DNA of 34,809 bases from Clostridiales bacterium (GTDB taxonomy: Bacteria > Bacillota > Clostridia > Peptostreptococcales > Acidaminobacteraceae): the NCBI GenBank assembly GCA_016933835.1, contig JAFGAC010000112.1, positions 1-34,809 of the forward strand. Reading direction: 5' to 3'. A program made the translations under genes and the position numbers. Shown here one piece after another: positions 25,897 through 33,686 of this stretch (position 1 is the stretch's first letter; each line of letters starts with the position of its first letter). Below the pieces are notes generated by a model. The model was not told the origin of the DNA. It did not search any database and was given only the letters and a program-made list of their open reading frames with translations.

Positions 25897-27492
25897 ATGA
25901 TAAGAGTATCAAATGTAAAAGTACCTTACAATAAAGATGAATCTGAAATTGAATATCAACTATTGAAAATTTTGAAAATAAAAAAGAAAGAATTAATTAG
26001 TTATGAAATCGAAAAAATGTCTATTGATGCACGTAAAAAAGAAAAAATAACAAAAGTGTATACGGTCAAGGTAAGTTTACAGGATGAAAGCAATTTTAGC
26101 CATTTAGAGATATCGAATAATAAAACATATATATATCCAGAAAATATTCATGGTATTCAACTTGAAAACAGACCTGTAGTAGTGGGAACAGGACCAAGTG
26201 GTATTTTTGCCGCTTACTTGCTAGCTGAAATGGGTTATAATCCTCTGATATTTGAAAGAGGAGAAAAAATTGAGAAAAGAACTCAAACTGTTAGAAATTT
26301 TTGGGAAAATGGTATTCTCAATACGGAATCAAATGTTCAATTTGGCGAAGGCGGAGCAGGAACATTTTCTGATGGGAAATTGACGACAAGAATTAAAGAT
26401 GACAGAATTAACAGAATATTAGATGTTTTCATTGACAATGGTGCACCAATTGACATATCATATAAAAATAAACCACATCTTGGAACTGATAATTTAAGAA
26501 AAATCATGATCAACATGAGAAAACAAATAATTGAATTAGGCGGAACTTTCCAATTCAATTCAAAAATGACAGATTTGTTGATAGAAGAAAATCAGATAAA
26601 AGGTGTTGTAATCAACAATTCTGAAAGAATCGCAAGTGATGTGGTGATCTTAGCTATAGGGAACAGTGCTAGAGATACTTTCGAGATGTTGCTTGAAAAG
26701 AATGTTCCTATGGAAGCTAAACCTTTTGCAGTGGGTTTTAGAATTGAGCACAAACAGGCTGATATAAATGTTTCTCAGTATGGTGATTCTGATATAGCTA
26801 CCTATCTTGGCGCTGCTGAATACAAACTGACTTATAAAGCAAGTAATGGTAGAAGTGTGTATTCCTTCTGTATGTGCCCAGGCGGTCAGGTTGTCGCATC
26901 TGCTTCTGAAATCAATAGATTGACAGTCAATGGCATGAGTGAGTACAAAAGGAACAAAGAAAATGCAAACAGTGCAATTATTGTCAATGTGAATCCTGAT
27001 GATTTTGAGGGCGAAAATATTTTAAAAGGCATGGATTTTCAGAGAGAAATTGAAGAAAAAGCATATTTTTTAGGTGGAGGGAGTTATGCAGCTCCAGTTC
27101 AAAATATGAAAAGCTATCTCAGTGAAAACATAAGTGCGAATTGTATAGGGAAAATAGCACCAAGCTATCAACCGGCAGTAAGCTTGAAAAATCTAAATGG
27201 GATTTATCCCAAATTCATAGATGAAGCACTCCATGAAGCCTTTCCTTATTTCGGAAGAAAAATTGTAGGATTTGATGATGATGATGTGATCTTGACTGGA
27301 GTAGAAACTAGAAGTTCATCACCGGTGAGAATCATTAGAAAACCTGATTCCTATGAAAGTTTGACAATGCGTGGTTTATATCCTATTGGAGAAGGGGCAG
27401 GTTATGCAGGAGGGATTACTTCAGCTGCGGTAGATGGCCTGAAAACAGCGGAGAAACTTATTGAAAAGTATTTAAATATTGCGAAAATTTAA
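25897..27492 (+). CDS. COG2509-type FAD-dependent dehydrogenase
   Basis: 531 residues. An N-terminal domain of about 85 residues precedes the FAD-binding VVGTGPSGIFAAYLLAEMG (95-113; GxGxxG 97-102). Other marks: QFGEGGAGTFSDGKLTTR, FCMCPGGQVV and the FAD-closing GEGAGYAGGITSAAVDG near the end. This family is widespread in anaerobic Firmicutes, with no defined substrate. The N-domain resembles a small substrate- or partner-binding module. It ends a run of closely spaced genes from 24542 (12-nt gap upstream). Confidence 0.87.
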   Translation: MIRVSNVKVPYNKDESEIEYQLLKILKIKKKELISYEIEKMSIDARKKEKITKVYTVKVSLQDESNFSHLEISNNKTYIYPENIHGIQLENRPVVVGTGPSGIFAAYLLAEMGYNPLIFERGEKIEKRTQTVRNFWENGILNTESNVQFGEGGAGTFSDGKLTTRIKDDRINRILDVFIDNGAPIDISYKNKPHLGTDNLRKIMINMRKQIIELGGTFQFNSKMTDLLIEENQIKGVVINNSERIASDVVILAIGNSARDTFEMLLEKNVPMEAKPFAVGFRIEHKQADINVSQYGDSDIATYLGAAEYKLTYKASNGRSVYSFCMCPGGQVVASASEINRLTVNGMSEYKRNKENANSAIIVNVNPDDFEGENILKGMDFQREIEEKAYFLGGGSYAAPVQNMKSYLSENISANCIGKIAPSYQPAVSLKNLNGIYPKFIDEALHEAFPYFGRKIVGFDDDDVILTGVETRSSSPVRIIRKPDSYESLTMRGLYPIGEGAGYAGGITSAAVDGLKTAEKLIEKYLNIAKI

Positions 27493-27507
27493 AATGTGTG
27501 CTAAAAT
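27479..27507 (+). promoter_or_regulatory. Promoter of the sodium-dependent transporter
   Basis: TTGCGA (27479-27484), 17-nt spacer, extended -10 TGCTAAAAT (27499-27507). The -35 lies in the end of the preceding gene. Confidence 0.65.
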
Positions 27508-27552
27508 TTTAGTAAGTGTTATTTAAAATTTTGAAAAAATTAACAAGCCTTG

Positions 27553-27569
27553 AACAACTTTCAGTTGTT
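27553..27569 (+). other. Short hairpin in the transporter leader
   Basis: AACAAC (27553-27558) pairs with GTTGTT (27564-27569) around TTTCA, extendable by weak A-T/G-T pairs to 9 bp. The tract after it is A/T mixed, so a weak terminator for the previous gene or a leader structure. It lies 32 nt before the transporter start. Confidence 0.35.
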
Positions 27570-27601
27570 TAAATAAATAATTTAAAGGGGGATAAGTTAA
27601 C

Positions 27602-28981
27602 ATGGACAATAATAATGTTCAAAGAGATGGTTTTTCAAGCAGATTGGGTATTTTATTCGCAGCTGCTGGTTCAGCTATCGGTTTAGGTAATATTTGGAAA
27701 TTCCCATATATTACAGGTGTTTATGGTGGTGCTGCATTTATTCTAGTTTATTTACTATGTATCGCGTTAATCGGTTTACCAATTATGCTTTCTGAGTTTA
27801 CAATAGGTAGACGTGCTCAGAAAAATGCAATTGGTTCTTTCAAGACTTTGAAGCCAAATTCACCTTGGTTCCTTACAGGTTGGATGGGATTCATTGCTGC
27901 ATTTTCAATCCTATCATTCTACGGTGTAGTTGCTGGTTGGACAGTTGATTATATTGTCAAAGCAATTACAGGCGCATATGTTGGATTGGATGCTGATGCA
28001 ATTGGTGGATTGTTTGTTGGTTTGATTTCAAATCCAGTAATGACAGTTGTATATCAATTGATCTTCATGATTCTTACAGGTTTAATCGTTTACGGTGGTA
28101 TTAAAGATGGTATTGAAAAATACTCTAAAATCTTGATGCCTTTACTACTTGTAATTATCGTTATTCTTGACGTAAGAGCTGTAACACTTCCTGGCGCTTC
28201 TGAAGGAATTAACTTCTTGTTCAGTCCAGATTTCAGCGCATTATCAGCTGAAGCTGTACTTGTTGCATTAGGTCATGCATTCTTCTCATTGTCACTTGGA
28301 ATGGGTACTATGATTACTTATGGATCATACATCGGTAAAAAAGAAGATTTAGGTTCTATGGCACTTCAAGTTACAATTGCTGACACAGTAATTGCTTTGC
28401 TTGCTGGTCTTGCTATATTCCCAGCTGTATTTGCATTTGGCGTTGAGCCAGCTGCAGGTCCTGGTCTTGTTTTCATCACTTTGCCAAACGTATTCAATCA
28501 AATGGCTGGCGGAATGATTTGGGGCGTATTATTCTTCTTATTGTTGGCAGTAGCTGCTTTGACTTCAGCGATTTCAATTTTGGAAGTTGTTGTTGCATAC
28601 TTTGCAGAAGAATTGAAAATGCCTAGACATAAAGCAACAATTCTTGCTACAGCAGCTATTTCTTTTGTTGGTGCTTTAGCAGGATTGTCTTACACTTCAG
28701 TTTTAGGAAATGTTTTAATTCCACTTCCAGGATTTGGTTCTCTAGTTATCTTTGATTGGTTAGATATGTTGTCAGCTAACTACTTGTTACCTCTTGGTGG
28801 ATTATTCATCTCAATATTTGTTGGTTGGATTATGAAAAAAGAAGATGTTATTGATGAAGTTTCTAACAGTGGAGCAATAAAAATTTCTTGGTTTGGTGCT
28901 TTTATGATTCTTGCAAAAGTTGTTGCGCCAATCATGATCGCTATCGTATTCTTAAACGGAATAGGAATCTTCAAGTTTTAG
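27602..28981 (+). CDS. Sodium-dependent transporter of the neurotransmitter:sodium symporter (SNF) family
   Basis: 459 residues with about eleven hydrophobic segments, usual for bacterial NSS proteins with a truncated C-terminus. TM1 carries the signature GSAIGLGNIWKFPY (23-36), whose unwound part binds substrate and sodium. SLSLGMGTMITYGSYI is the TM6 region. It imports amino acids with sodium, with bacterial relatives of the MhsT/TnaT group transporting hydrophobic or aromatic amino acids; specificity here is not determined. Preceded by AAAGGGGG; single-gene unit between its own promoter and a strong terminator. Codons such as GGT, GCT and CTT look favoured, suggesting high expression. Confidence 0.92.
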   Translation: MDNNNVQRDGFSSRLGILFAAAGSAIGLGNIWKFPYITGVYGGAAFILVYLLCIALIGLPIMLSEFTIGRRAQKNAIGSFKTLKPNSPWFLTGWMGFIAAFSILSFYGVVAGWTVDYIVKAITGAYVGLDADAIGGLFVGLISNPVMTVVYQLIFMILTGLIVYGGIKDGIEKYSKILMPLLLVIIVILDVRAVTLPGASEGINFLFSPDFSALSAEAVLVALGHAFFSLSLGMGTMITYGSYIGKKEDLGSMALQVTIADTVIALLAGLAIFPAVFAFGVEPAAGPGLVFITLPNVFNQMAGGMIWGVLFFLLLAVAALTSAISILEVVVAYFAEELKMPRHKATILATAAISFVGALAGLSYTSVLGNVLIPLPGFGSLVIFDWLDMLSANYLLPLGGLFISIFVGWIMKKEDVIDEVSNSGAIKISWFGAFMILAKVVAPIMIAIVFLNGIGIFKF

Positions 28982-29003
28982 TTGAACATAATTTAAAATG
29001 ATT

Positions 29004-29036
29004 AAGTCTGTCATTCATTGAATGACAGACTTTTTT
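29004..29036 (+). terminator. Intrinsic terminator of the sodium-dependent transporter
   Basis: AAGTCTGTCATT (29004-29015) pairs perfectly with AATGACAGACTT (29021-29032), followed by T to 29036. Confidence 0.95.
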
Positions 29037-29050
29037 GATAGATATAAAAG

Positions 29051-29081
29051 CGAAAAAAAGCGAGAGATTAATCTCTCGCTT
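29051..29081 (-). terminator. Intrinsic terminator of pyrBI (minus strand)
   Basis: A 24-nt palindrome at 29058-29081 (arms AAGCGAGAGA and TCTCTCGCTT). On the minus strand it is followed by a T run at 29057-29053, three bases after the pyrI stop. A second, separate hairpin from the one serving the rightward transporter. Confidence 0.93.
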
Positions 29082-29084
29082 AAA

Positions 29085-29519
29085 TTATTTGAATTTTATT
29101 TTAGTCAATTCATCACAGTAGTTGCATTGATATTCGAGTTCACCGTTTTGCTTCATAAGTGTGAAAACGGGTTTGGCATAATCGTCTATATGACTGATGC
29201 ATCTTGGATTGCTGCATTTGATGATGTCGCTTACTTGATTAGGAACTTCCACAAACTTTTTCATGATGACTTCATTGTTTTCAATAATATTGACTTTGAT
29301 ATTTGTATCGATCAGTCCTAATAAGGCAGTATTTAAATCAAAGTCTCCTTCGATTTTTATGATATCTTTTCTTCCCAAGTGTTTGCTGGGTATATTCATG
29401 AGAAGAACTGTCGTATTGGCAATTTGACTAAGATTCAATTTGTTGTATACAACCATTCCTTTTCCACTGCTGATATGGTCGATCACAATACCTTTTTCTA
29501 TTCCATTAACTAATCGCAT
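29085..29519 (-). CDS. pyrI: Aspartate carbamoyltransferase regulatory subunit
   Basis: 144 residues. Seen: the N-terminal allosteric nucleotide domain with GIVIDHISSGKG and the C-terminal zinc domain with C102, C107, C132 and C135, which docks the catalytic subunit. In enzymes of this type CTP/ATP bind the N-domain for feedback control. Overlaps the end of pyrB by 14 nt, so coupled translation is likely. Confidence 0.97.
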   Translation of the reverse strand: MRLVNGIEKGIVIDHISSGKGMVVYNKLNLSQIANTTVLLMNIPSKHLGRKDIIKIEGDFDLNTALLGLIDTNIKVNIIENNEVIMKKFVEVPNQVSDIIKCSNPRCISHIDDYAKPVFTLMKQNGELEYQCNYCDELTKIKFK

Positions 29520-30441
29520 AATCGCCCACCTCCAACATTTTAGTAATTAAAGCCATTCGTATATAGACTCCTAATTTTGATTGTTCAAAATAAACACTTC
29601 TTGGATCATCATCGATTTCATAAGATATCTCATTTACACGCGGTAATGGGTGCATGACGATAGCATCATTTTTTGCTTTCTTCATTTTTTCCTTATCCAA
29701 AAGAAAAGAATTTTTTAATTTTAAATAATCTTCTTCGTTGAAAAATCGTTCTTTTTGAATTCTGGTCATGTAGATGATATCAGCTTCATGAATGACATCC
29801 TCAAGGTATCTTGCAATTTGAATTTCTATATGAGGATAATTAAGTTTTAGATAATCTATTAAAAACTGTGGAAGACTCAACTCTAAAGGTGAGACAAGTA
29901 TGAATTTCTTTGAATTGAATCCCGCGAGTGTTTTGATGAGCGAATGGACAGTACGACCGTACTTCAGGTCTCCGACAAAAGCGATTGTATGATTGTTCAA
30001 GGTCTTTTTATATCTTGAGATTGTAAATAAGTCGGTAAGTGTTTGAGTGGGATGATTGTGTCCGCCGTCGCCTGCGTTTATGATTGGAATATCAGAGTAT
30101 TCAGAGGCCAGTTTAGGTGCCCCCTCTTTTGGATGACGCATAACGATTATATCTGAATAAAAATTCATTACGCGAATAGTATCGGCAAGACTCTCTCCTT
30201 TTTTAGCTGAGCTTGTATCTGCATCTGCAAATCCGATGATATGCCCTCCTAGTCTGATCATAGCTGTATCAAAGCTGAATTTTGTTCGTGTGCTTGGTTC
30301 AAAGAACAGTGAAGCGAGTATTTTTCCATTGCATACATGACTGTAATCAGCTGGATTTGCATAGATGCTGTTTCCGATGTTGATCAATTCAATTACTTCA
30401 TCATTGCTTAAATCTTTTGGTTCAATTAAATGTTTTCCCAT
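29506..30441 (-). CDS. pyrB: Aspartate carbamoyltransferase catalytic subunit
   Basis: 311 residues. Condenses carbamoyl phosphate with aspartate, the first committed pyrimidine step. Seen: the carbamoyl-phosphate signature FFEPSTRTKFSF with S50-T51-R52-T53, HPTQTLTDL, the aspartate-side MTRIQKERF and VMHPLPRVNEI. Preceded on the minus strand by AAAGGAGG. Its leader (30483-30558) has a PyrR-type loop and an attenuator-like pairing scheme. Confidence 0.97.
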   Translation of the reverse strand: MGKHLIEPKDLSNDEVIELINIGNSIYANPADYSHVCNGKILASLFFEPSTRTKFSFDTAMIRLGGHIIGFADADTSSAKKGESLADTIRVMNFYSDIIVMRHPKEGAPKLASEYSDIPIINAGDGGHNHPTQTLTDLFTISRYKKTLNNHTIAFVGDLKYGRTVHSLIKTLAGFNSKKFILVSPLELSLPQFLIDYLKLNYPHIEIQIARYLEDVIHEADIIYMTRIQKERFFNEEDYLKLKNSFLLDKEKMKKAKNDAIVMHPLPRVNEISYEIDDDPRSVYFEQSKLGVYIRMALITKMLEVGDYAIS

Positions 30442-30482
30442 TTGCTTTCCTCCTTTGATTTCTCAGAATCGTTTTAAGGCAT

Positions 30483-30530
30483 AAAAAAAACTATCGATAG
30501 GCATAATGATAGCGTTGTCATTTTATGCCT
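30483..30530 (-). promoter_or_regulatory. Attenuator-like pairing in the pyrBI leader
   Basis: On the minus strand, AGGCATAA (plus 30523-30530) pairs with TTATGCCT (30499-30506), with an inner TGA/TCA; its 5' part overlaps the lower stem of the PyrR-like loop, as an antiterminator should. A competing CTATC/GATAG (30508-30512 with 30491-30495) is followed by eight T (30490-30483), terminator-like but with only 5 bp. A third copy, TTTTATGCCTT (30486-30476), could also pair with the first arm. Less clear than the pyrC attenuator. Confidence 0.5.
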
Positions 30531-30558
30531 TTTTGACCTCACGGGGTCAAGTTAAAGG
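30528..30558 (-). promoter_or_regulatory. PyrR-type RNA binding loop in the pyrBI leader
   Basis: Minus strand: lower stem CCTTT with AAAGG, a 3-nt bulge AAC on the 5' side, upper stem TTGACC with GGTCAA and hexaloop CCGTGA. This fits the PyrR anti-antiterminator layout: bulged stem and CNGNGA hexaloop, CCxGNGAGG core all present. Known for Bacillus-type pyr leaders; here inferred from sequence alone. Confidence 0.7.
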
Positions 30559-30575
30559 TTTATGTGATTTTTATC

Positions 30576-30604
30576 ATCGTAACACATAATATTTTGAGGA
30601 GCAA
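30576..30604 (-). promoter_or_regulatory. Candidate promoter of pyrBI (minus strand)
   Basis: Minus strand TTGCTC (30604-30599), 17-nt spacer, TACGAT (30581-30576), with TG in the extended -10 position. It starts a transcript of about 125 nt leader that includes the PyrR-like loop. Confidence 0.5.
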
Positions 30605-30619
30605 TACAAAAATTATCAT

Positions 30620-30648
30620 TTGACAACAATTTGTTATTGTGATAGTTT
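30620..30648 (+). promoter_or_regulatory. Candidate promoter of pyrCFKD
   Basis: Perfect -35 TTGACA (30620-30625). The -10 is weak: TAGTTT at 30643-30648 with 17-nt spacing or GATAGT at 30641-30646 with 15. Position is right for a transcript starting near 30655, just before the PyrR-like loop. The 325-base gene-free stretch 30442-30766 is wholly occupied by the two divergent leaders and promoters. Confidence 0.55.
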
Positions 30649-30664
30649 TAAGAAAATACATATT

Positions 30665-30694
30665 CCTTTAAACGGGTACGAGATACCTGTAAGG
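30665..30694 (+). promoter_or_regulatory. PyrR-type RNA binding loop in the pyrC leader
   Basis: Lower stem CCTT (30665-30668) with AAGG (30691-30694), a 3-nt bulge TAA on the 5' side, upper stem ACGGGTA (30672-30678) with TACCTGT (30684-30690, one G.U) and loop CGAGA. The loop keeps the xGNGA core of the PyrR site, and the flanking CC/GG of the consensus is replaced by a covarying TA/TA. It is the anti-antiterminator of the attenuator. Confidence 0.72.
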
Positions 30695-30757
30695 CGATAA
30701 ATTTTAAATGATTGGATTAGGATATCCCTTGCAGTGTTTTCTGCAGGGGATTTTTTT
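30687..30757 (+). terminator. pyrC attenuator: antiterminator and intrinsic terminator
   Basis: Terminator: ATCCCTTGCAG (30724-30734) pairs with CTGCAGGGGAT (30741-30751), 11 bp with one G.U, then seven T (30751-30757), directly against the pyrC Shine-Dalgarno. Antiterminator: CTGTAAGG (30687-30694) in the PyrR-like loop pairs with CCTTGCAG (30727-30734), extendable by GATA/TATC past one bulged C. The loop, antiterminator and terminator are mutually exclusive, so binding of the loop would favour termination. Confidence 0.85.
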
Positions 30758-30766
30758 GGAGGTATA

Positions 30767-32056
30767 ATGAAGATTTTATTAAAAAATGGAAAATTGGTTG
30801 ATTTTAAAAATAATTGCTTTGTAGTGAGGGATGTTTTAATTGACGGAGAATATATCGAAAGAATAGACAGAAATATTCATAGTTTGCAAACTTATAAAGT
30901 GATAGACGCAAAAGATTTTTATGTTTCACCGGGCTTCATAGATGCCCATGTTCATTTGAGGGAACCAGGTGGAGAAGATAAAGAAACAATATACACAGGA
31001 ACGAAAGCATGTGCAAAAGGAGGATTTACACATGTTTTTTCTATGCCAAATACACAACCTGGACCTGACAGTAAAGAAAATATAGAAAAATTATTGGAAA
31101 CAATCAAAAAAAAAGCTGTGATTGAAGTGACACCTGTTGCCAGTGCAACAAAAGGAATAGATGGAAATGAGTTGGTTGATGTAAAAGAATTGTCACTGAT
31201 GAAAATAGCTGGATTTTCAGATGATGGTTATCCTGTTGAAAACTTAGAATTTGTCTATAAAGTATTGTTGAACAGTTTGAAGACAAGAAAACCTTTAATA
31301 ACACATTCTGAAGATAGAAGTCAATTCAATACGGGTGCAGTCAATAGAGGAATTTGCAGTGAATATTTTGGAGTAGATGGTATACCTAATTCAGCTGAAT
31401 ATAATATGATTGATCGGGATCTTAAAATACTTGAAGAAACAGGTGGTCATTTGCATATCTGTCACGTAAGTGCAAAAGAAAGCATTGATCTAATAAGAAA
31501 TGCAAAATTGAAAGGTTTAAATGTGACCTGTGAAGTTACACCGCATCATTTGAGCCTGACCGAAAAAATCGTGATTGAAAAGGGAACTGCAGGAAAGGTG
31601 AACCCGCCGCTGAGAACTGAAGAAGACAGATTGCGGTTGATTCAAGGAATAAAAGATGGAACGGTTGATATGATTGCAACGGACCATGCGCCGCATGATC
31701 TTGATAGCAAGAATAAATCGATTGAACATGCTTCTTATGGATTTAGTGGTGCTGAAACAGCGTTTAGCGTTGCTTATACGTATCTTGTTAGAGAAAGGGC
31801 AATCAACTTGATAGAACTATTTAGATTGATGTCCTATAACCCATCGAAGGTTTTCGGATTAAAGAGGGAAGGAGAAATAATTGAAGGATATTATGCGAAT
31901 CTGACTTTGGTAGATTTGACAAATGAATTTCGAGTTGATGCTGAGAATTTCATATCAAAGGGAAAAAACACGCCGTATCAGGGAGCGGTACTGAAAGGCA
32001 AAGTGGAGATGACTATCTATAAAGGGAAAATAGTATATGGGGAGGGTGAAAGATGA
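30767..32056 (+). CDS. pyrC: Dihydroorotase, class I
   Basis: 429 residues from ATG 30767, next to GGAGG (30758-30762); an in-frame ATG at 30734 is inside the terminator stem and is rejected. Cyclises carbamoyl-aspartate to dihydroorotate. Metal ligands align with the Bacillus enzyme: H61, H63, D153, H180, H233 and D306. Also seen: HVHLREPGGEDKE and FSMPNTQPGPD. First gene of the rightward pyr unit; overlaps pyrF by 4 nt. Confidence 0.97.
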   Translation: MKILLKNGKLVDFKNNCFVVRDVLIDGEYIERIDRNIHSLQTYKVIDAKDFYVSPGFIDAHVHLREPGGEDKETIYTGTKACAKGGFTHVFSMPNTQPGPDSKENIEKLLETIKKKAVIEVTPVASATKGIDGNELVDVKELSLMKIAGFSDDGYPVENLEFVYKVLLNSLKTRKPLITHSEDRSQFNTGAVNRGICSEYFGVDGIPNSAEYNMIDRDLKILEETGGHLHICHVSAKESIDLIRNAKLKGLNVTCEVTPHHLSLTEKIVIEKGTAGKVNPPLRTEEDRLRLIQGIKDGTVDMIATDHAPHDLDSKNKSIEHASYGFSGAETAFSVAYTYLVRERAINLIELFRLMSYNPSKVFGLKREGEIIEGYYANLTLVDLTNEFRVDAENFISKGKNTPYQGAVLKGKVEMTIYKGKIVYGEGER

Positions 32057-32916
32057 ATTTGTCAAAATTGATGGAAAAAGCAGCTGAAAAAAATTCAGTA
32101 ATAGTGGTGGGAATTGATCCTGTTATTTCAAGGTTTCCAGGATATATACTTAAAAATAACACAGGTGTTTATGCGCAGCTGATGGCTTTTGGAAAAGAAG
32201 TAATCGATGGTGTGTATAAAAATGTGCCTGCGATAAAATTTCAGAGTGCATATTTTGAATCCTATGGTATAGAAGGTATGAAGGCTTTGCGGGATTTGAT
32301 CGAATATGGTCGTGGAAAAGATTTATACATTATAGCAGATGTAAAAAGAGGTGATATTGGATCGACGGCTGAAGCGTATGCAAGAGCTTATTTTGAAAAA
32401 GGCAGCGATTTTGAAGTGGATTGCATAACTGTCAATCCGTATTTGGGTGATGACAGCAATGAAGCGTTCTACAAATACGCTGATAAATATGATAAAGGAG
32501 TCTTTGTTTTGGTGAAAACTTCCAATAGCACATCGGATCAAATACAGGATTTGATAATTGAAGATGAAGAAATATTTATACGTGTTGCCAGAGGAATGAA
32601 AGATAATAAATTTTATCAATCTGATGATAAATTCAGTAGAATTGGTGCAGTCGTGGGTGCGACTTACCCAAAGCAATTAGCTGAAGTAAGAAAAATATTG
32701 CCTGGTAGTGTTCTTTTGATTCCAGGATATGGGGCACAAGGAGGAAAAGGCGAAGATCTAAGAAATGCTTTTGATGAAGAGGGTTTAAGTGCAATTGTAA
32801 ATTCATCAAGAGGAATTATTTATGCGTATGAAAAAAGAGGGATGGCGATTAAAGAATCAGCGAGAGAAGCTGTCGATGAAATGAATAAGGATCTAAACAA
32901 ATGGAGGTTTAAATGA
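32053..32916 (+). CDS. pyrF: Orotidine 5'-phosphate decarboxylase, long (type 2) form
   Basis: 287 residues, longer than the roughly 230-240-residue type 1 enzyme. Catalytic DxKxxD is D96, K98, D101 in IADVKRGDIGSTA. PGYGAQGGKGEDL is the phosphate-binding loop. Converts OMP to UMP. Overlaps pyrC and pyrK by 4 nt each, so the unit is tightly coupled. Confidence 0.95.
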   Translation: MNLSKLMEKAAEKNSVIVVGIDPVISRFPGYILKNNTGVYAQLMAFGKEVIDGVYKNVPAIKFQSAYFESYGIEGMKALRDLIEYGRGKDLYIIADVKRGDIGSTAEAYARAYFEKGSDFEVDCITVNPYLGDDSNEAFYKYADKYDKGVFVLVKTSNSTSDQIQDLIIEDEEIFIRVARGMKDNKFYQSDDKFSRIGAVVGATYPKQLAEVRKILPGSVLLIPGYGAQGGKGEDLRNAFDEEGLSAIVNSSRGIIYAYEKRGMAIKESAREAVDEMNKDLNKWRFK

Positions 32917-33686
32917 AACTGTTGCAAGCAAGAATTTCTGAAATAAAAACGATAAATGAAGAAGTGTTTTCCATGCGACTTGAATTTGATAATTCTTTTA
33001 TATTCAGACCTGGACAATTTATTGATATTAAAGTATCTGAATGGGATTCGCCGTTATTGAGAAGACCTATTAGCATCAGCAGGAAAATAAGTGAAAATGA
33101 AATTGAACTTTTAATAAAAATTCAAGGAACAGGGACAAAACAGATGCGTAAGAAAATGATCGGAACAGAGGTTGACTTGATAGGGCCCCTGGGCAATGGT
33201 TTTTATCTGGATGATTTAGTCAAGGAACTGCCGCTGCTTATTGTCGGAGGTGGCATAGGCATTGCGCCTTTGAAAAGCTTGGTTAATGAGCTTAAAAGCA
33301 GGGGTTATAAAAATATTGATATTGTAAATGGTTTCAGAAAAGAGCCTTATGGGAAAGAGGGTTTTGACACTTTTAATTATCATGAGGTAGATGAGACTAA
33401 GGAAGGTATCTTTGTAACTGAGTTTGTAGAAAACAATTTATTGAACAGACCCTATCAGCAGGTATTGGCTTGTGGACCCAAGCCAATGCTTCAAATACTT
33501 TCTAAAATGTTCAACGAAAAAAATATCCCGATTCAAATATCAATGGAAGAAAAAATGGCTTGTGGCATTGGAGTTTGTCTAGGATGTGCGATAAAGGTGA
33601 AAAAAGATTTGTTTAATTATACTTATAAAAAGGTTTGTGTAGATGGCCCTGTATTCTATGGTGATGAGGTGATTTTTGATGAATAG
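32913..33686 (+). CDS. pyrK: Dihydroorotate dehydrogenase electron-transfer subunit
   Basis: 257 residues. FAD-binding RPIS (51-54), NAD-binding GGGIGIAPLKSL and a [2Fe-2S] site C217, C222, C225 and C242. It passes electrons from PyrD to NAD+, forming the class 1B heterotetramer. Overlaps pyrF by 4 nt and pyrD by 8 nt. Confidence 0.96.
   Translation: MKLLQARISEIKTINEEVFSMRLEFDNSFIFRPGQFIDIKVSEWDSPLLRRPISISRKISENEIELLIKIQGTGTKQMRKKMIGTEVDLIGPLGNGFYLDDLVKELPLLIVGGGIGIAPLKSLVNELKSRGYKNIDIVNGFRKEPYGKEGFDTFNYHEVDETKEGIFVTEFVENNLLNRPYQQVLACGPKPMLQILSKMFNEKNIPIQISMEEKMACGIGVCLGCAIKVKKDLFNYTYKKVCVDGPVFYGDEVIFDE

Noticed and set aside
29022-29321. 99-codon open frame on the plus strand
   Set aside because: Begins in the transporter terminator and overlaps pyrI antisense; no Shine-Dalgarno and no recognisable family.
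30499-30534. Hairpin plus T tract readable as a plus-strand terminator
   Set aside because: On the plus strand AGGCATAA/TTATGCCT followed by TTTTT looks like a terminator, but no plus-strand gene ends there. It is better explained as the minus-strand pyrBI leader element.
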